From: Helicobacteraceae bacterium
Lineage (GTDB): Bacteria > Campylobacterota > Campylobacteria > Campylobacterales > Sulfurimonadaceae
Assembly (NCBI GenBank): GCA_027066325.1
Contig: JAMONY010000045.1
Location: forward strand, 1 to 33,341
Direction of reading: 5' to 3'
DNA: 33,341 bases
Positions 30,631 to 33,341 of this stretch are shown here, piece by piece (position 1 is the stretch's first letter; every line of letters starts with the position of its first letter). The notes under the pieces were generated by a model. It made no database searches, was not told the origin of the DNA, and worked only from the letters and a program-made list of their open reading frames with translations. A program made the translations under genes and the position numbers.

Positions 30631-33341
30631 TTAAAATGGAACAATCTTTTGCACAACAATACTATCTGATGAGCTAAGTTTTACAACAAGGTCTTGGTAG
30701 TTTACTAGAGGGTTTGTTGAGTGTACTACATCAGACAAAGAGCTCATGCTAGATCTATCTGACATGTAGTACTCATTCTTTTTGGTAGTTAAGTTTTGAG
30801 CATCTATTATAAGTGGTGTATTATTTTGAGTGTTAAAAATTTTGTTGTGCTCAAAGATTATATTTTTTGATTGAATAATAAGTAACCAGTAGATGCCATA
30901 TCTTCTCTCTCGGGTATTTTTTAAATTAACAATCAAGTTATTTGTCATATTTATATCTGATGCATCTACTAAACCTATTGGGTAATTTAAAATATTTGAA
31001 AATGTATTGTTTTCTATATTTGCATTAGATATAGAAAAGGAATCAGGAAGTGGATCATTAATATTTATACCATAATCAGAGTTAAAAATAGTATTGTTTT
31101 TAATGATTATATTTTGAATATTATAATGTCCAACAATGGCTACTCCAGGATCATCTAGCTCACTGTTAGTTGTATCTGACTTTTTATACCCCCATAACTT
31201 ATTGTGGGTTATTACTATTGGGTTATCTTGATTTAATGATCCTGCTTTTAAATCAATCGCATTTTCTGCATAGGCACAAGCACCATTTTTATCATGATTG
31301 CCACTACAGTCTGTATATATTGTGCTATCTATATAGATAAGGTTGTTGTCAAGAATTGTCCCTTCATAGTTTATGTTTTTTGTGATCGTTCTGATGGCTT
31401 GAAAGCCATCTACAAAGTTTTTTATCTCATTGTTGAGTATCTTGGTGTTTTTAATTGCTATGTTTGGTTGTCTGTTGTCGAGCAATCCAATAGCTGGTCT
31501 ATCGTGAAATATCATTATATCTGTGCGCTGAATATAACTATTTTGAATAGTATTGTTATCAGAATTAGGGTAGATATATATGCCACTTCCTACATTTTTC
31601 ATAAAGTATCGATCTATTATATTGTAGTCAGAATTTACAATATTGAAATGATTAAGTGTTGTAGGACTATCCCAATATGCCATTCTATCAATCACCCAAT
31701 ATTTTGTATCTTGTAGTACAAAAGCTACTTTTGCCAATTGGTCTAGATTTAGCTCTTTTGGATGTGTGTTGTTGCCATTGTTTAAAATTATGTATCTTTT
31801 TTTATTTTTTGTACCACCTGTTTGGAGTTGAATATTGCCGATGCTAGAGTAGTCACCAGGACTTACGCAAAATATAGATTTATCTACATCGTTAATATGA
31901 GACCAGTCTGAATTTGTAGTTATGAATTGTACTTCAGGATTGCTTGCATCACAGACAGGTAGGTGCACAGGTTCTAAATAGGGACTCACATACACATCGC
32001 TGCTTGATGAGATGCTACCAGCTTTTTTATAGTGTGGGCTATCTTTGGTTGTGATTATGCCTTTTAATGTTTTCTGTTTTGGTGTTTTAGTAAATCTCTC
32101 GTAGGTGAAGGTGTAGTCGCTCATTTTGGCTTCTGTAGCAGAGCCATATTTTTTTGTATTTACGCTAGGCAAATCATCTCTAGAGTGATAAAACCAGTTA
32201 TTGTCAAAAGTGTGTCCAGCTGTATCACCACCAGCTCTTGATGTATTTATAAAAATATTATTTTTAAAGCTGTCATCAACTGCAAGATCATGTATATATA
32301 GGCTCCAACCTTCTGAGTGAGGTCTATCGTTAACAAAGATATTATCTTCAACTTTAACTCTTTTGTTTGTAGACATACGCAACATAAATCCACTACCAAT
32401 TGTATATATATTGTGTAAAACATTGTCCTTAAATTCCCAATCTTCTGCACTATTTAAAATAAGTCCTGTCATGCTATCTGCAATGATGTTGTGATTCATT
32501 TCTACATGTCTGACACCATTGTGAGATGTAAAAGCTTTTCCTGCTTTTGAGCTTGCTAGGTCTACCTTGTTGTATCCCCACATGATGTTATTTGTAATGA
32601 TTACTGGATTGTTTGGGTTTTCAGAGCCCGCTTTTAGATCAATTGCATTTTCTGCATAGTAGTAGTCACCATTTCTGTTTAGTTGAGTATTTTCATTAGC
32701 ATAGATATCACTATCAATCCAGATTCGGTTGCTATCCATGACTGTTCCTTCAAAGGTTACATCATGTGAGAACTTATCTATTGATCTAGTTATCTGTATG
32801 CCATCAGTAGCATTTCTAATATCATTATTGATAAATTTCACCCCAATAGTTTTACTAATTTTCTTACGATTAGTATGTATATTTAATGCTATTGCATCTA
32901 TTGTGCTTCGTGCCGACTCTGTTGCGTGATTTATGTAGCTATTTTGTACGGTATTGTAGTGACAATAGGGGTAAATGCTAACGCCATATTTGAAGTTTCT
33001 AAGGTGCCACCTATTTATGATGTTGTGTGTAGCTCCGTTGATAAACCGCATTGAAGGATTAATATTTCGATCCAGATTTGCCATTCTGTCTATCGTCCAG
33101 TAATCTGCTCCATTAAAATGAAATAGCACATCTGCTACTTGATTATCTGGTAGTGCAGCTGGATGAGTATCGTTACCATTGTATAGACTCATTGTTCTTC
33201 TATCATTTTTACTTCCACTTGCTGTTAGGTTGATATATCGATCTTGATATCTTCCTGGCTCAACATAGAAGTGTTTATAGTTTGGGTCATTAAGAACAGA
33301 TGATGTCCACATGCCGTTACCTGTGGTTATAAGCACATGAG
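30631..33341 (-). CDS. Right-handed beta-helix protein, two-module (5' end outside window)
   Basis: The frame is open to the right edge (a His codon precedes the first possible GTG at 33336), so the N-terminus, including any signal peptide, is missing; about 902 residues are visible. The protein is full of short NN-, I- and V-rich turns (NNIMWGY, NTVQNSYI, NNTIFNS) typical of parallel beta-helix (PbH1/pectate-lyase-like) folds. Two modules of about 460 residues repeat the order PGxY...NG-NTHP...YWxIDRMA...YP...NT-QNSYI...AENAIDLKAGS...NPI/VVITxN. Such proteins are mostly secreted and bind or cleave polysaccharides. AENAIDLKAG resembles conserved loops of that fold, but no catalytic set is identifiable. 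It is not linked to the clp genes in function. Confidence 0.8.
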   Translation of the reverse strand, partial: HVLITTGNGMWTSSVLNDPNYKHFYVEPGRYQDRYINLTASGSKNDRRTMSLYNGNDTHPAALPDNQVADVLFHFNGADYWTIDRMANLDRNINPSMRFINGATHNIINRWHLRNFKYGVSIYPYCHYNTVQNSYINHATESARSTIDAIALNIHTNRKKISKTIGVKFINNDIRNATDGIQITRSIDKFSHDVTFEGTVMDSNRIWIDSDIYANENTQLNRNGDYYYAENAIDLKAGSENPNNPVIITNNIMWGYNKVDLASSKAGKAFTSHNGVRHVEMNHNIIADSMTGLILNSAEDWEFKDNVLHNIYTIGSGFMLRMSTNKRVKVEDNIFVNDRPHSEGWSLYIHDLAVDDSFKNNIFINTSRAGGDTAGHTFDNNWFYHSRDDLPSVNTKKYGSATEAKMSDYTFTYERFTKTPKQKTLKGIITTKDSPHYKKAGSISSSSDVYVSPYLEPVHLPVCDASNPEVQFITTNSDWSHINDVDKSIFCVSPGDYSSIGNIQLQTGGTKNKKRYIILNNGNNTHPKELNLDQLAKVAFVLQDTKYWVIDRMAYWDSPTTLNHFNIVNSDYNIIDRYFMKNVGSGIYIYPNSDNNTIQNSYIQRTDIMIFHDRPAIGLLDNRQPNIAIKNTKILNNEIKNFVDGFQAIRTITKNINYEGTILDNNLIYIDSTIYTDCSGNHDKNGACAYAENAIDLKAGSLNQDNPIVITHNKLWGYKKSDTTNSELDDPGVAIVGHYNIQNIIIKNNTIFNSDYGININDPLPDSFSISNANIENNTFSNILNYPIGLVDASDINMTNNLIVNLKNTRERRYGIYWLLIIQSKNIIFEHNKIFNTQNNTPLIIDAQNLTTKKNEYYMSDRSSMSSLSDVVHSTNPLVNYQDLVVKLSSSDSIVVQKIVPF

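Noticed and set aside
31294..31716. 140-codon open frame on the plus strand, rich in Ile, Val and Tyr
   Set aside because: Mirror of the Asn/Asp-rich beta-helix gene; apparent hydrophobicity is an artefact of reading the opposite strand.
33334..33336. GTG as the true start of the beta-helix protein
   Set aside because: The frame is open to the window edge, no ribosome binding site can be seen, and a signal peptide expected for this fold is missing, so the gene is treated as truncated.
1..33341. CRISPR arrays, rRNA genes, prophage or replication origin
   Set aside because: No regularly spaced short repeats, rRNA sequence, phage structural genes or DnaA-box cluster were seen.

Overview
The window looks like chromosomal DNA of a Campylobacterota (epsilonproteobacterial) bacterium, probably a free-living Sulfurimonas/Sulfurovum-type organism. 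This rests on the moderately A+T-rich sequence, AGA-rich arginine usage, the yajC-secD-secF-DUF6394-leuS gene order, the pcrA/uvrD-truB-ispE order and the clpS-clpA-aat order. No database search was possible, so the genus is an inference.

Layout. Positions 1-132 hold the frameshifted end of an IS3-type transposase gene. Next, 335-2162 is a tight six-gene operon of small unrecognised proteins: one with an HAxxRF start, two paralogous peptides with glycine-rich hydrophobic tails, two membrane proteins and a lipoprotein with a nuclease-like core. It is the least explained part of the window and the best candidate for an undescribed system. A small secreted ComEA-like helix-hairpin-helix protein follows at 2320-2589. 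The minus-strand block 2794-8410 carries yajC, secD, secF, a DUF6394 membrane protein and leuS. Upstream of it, also on the minus strand, 8468-12158 encodes a FadL-type outer-membrane channel, a VolA-like lipase lipoprotein and a small unknown protein, which fits capture of exogenous lipid.

Divergent from fadL is an AAA+ ATPase (12241-13974). It converges on a ferredoxin:thioredoxin-reductase/rhodanese fusion, which is itself divergent from a DUF389 membrane protein. A tRNA-Phe gene (16707-16782) separates that from the helicase-truB-ispE operon, where all junctions overlap by 4 bases. On the plus strand come typA/bipA with a clear terminator, then nrdB, a carbon-nitrogen hydrolase and pcm in a row. 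A 752-residue fusion of a SAM methyltransferase to an acyl-CoA ligase follows. Converging on it is the N-degron cluster clpS-clpA-aat. The right edge cuts a large beta-helix protein built from two copies of a roughly 460-residue module.

Functional links. FadL, the VolA-like lipase and the acyl-CoA ligase fusion could together take up, release and activate external fatty acids, although the ligase lies about 13 kb away. ClpS, ClpA and Aat form a complete N-terminal leucine/phenylalanine tagging and delivery route. Pcm and the hydrolase could both act on damaged proteins or metabolites. Several genes use TTG or GTG starts: typA, truB, clpS, the AAA+ gene, comEA-like, pcm and the small gene after volA. 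Starts were therefore chosen by ribosome binding site and overlap rather than by the longest ORF.
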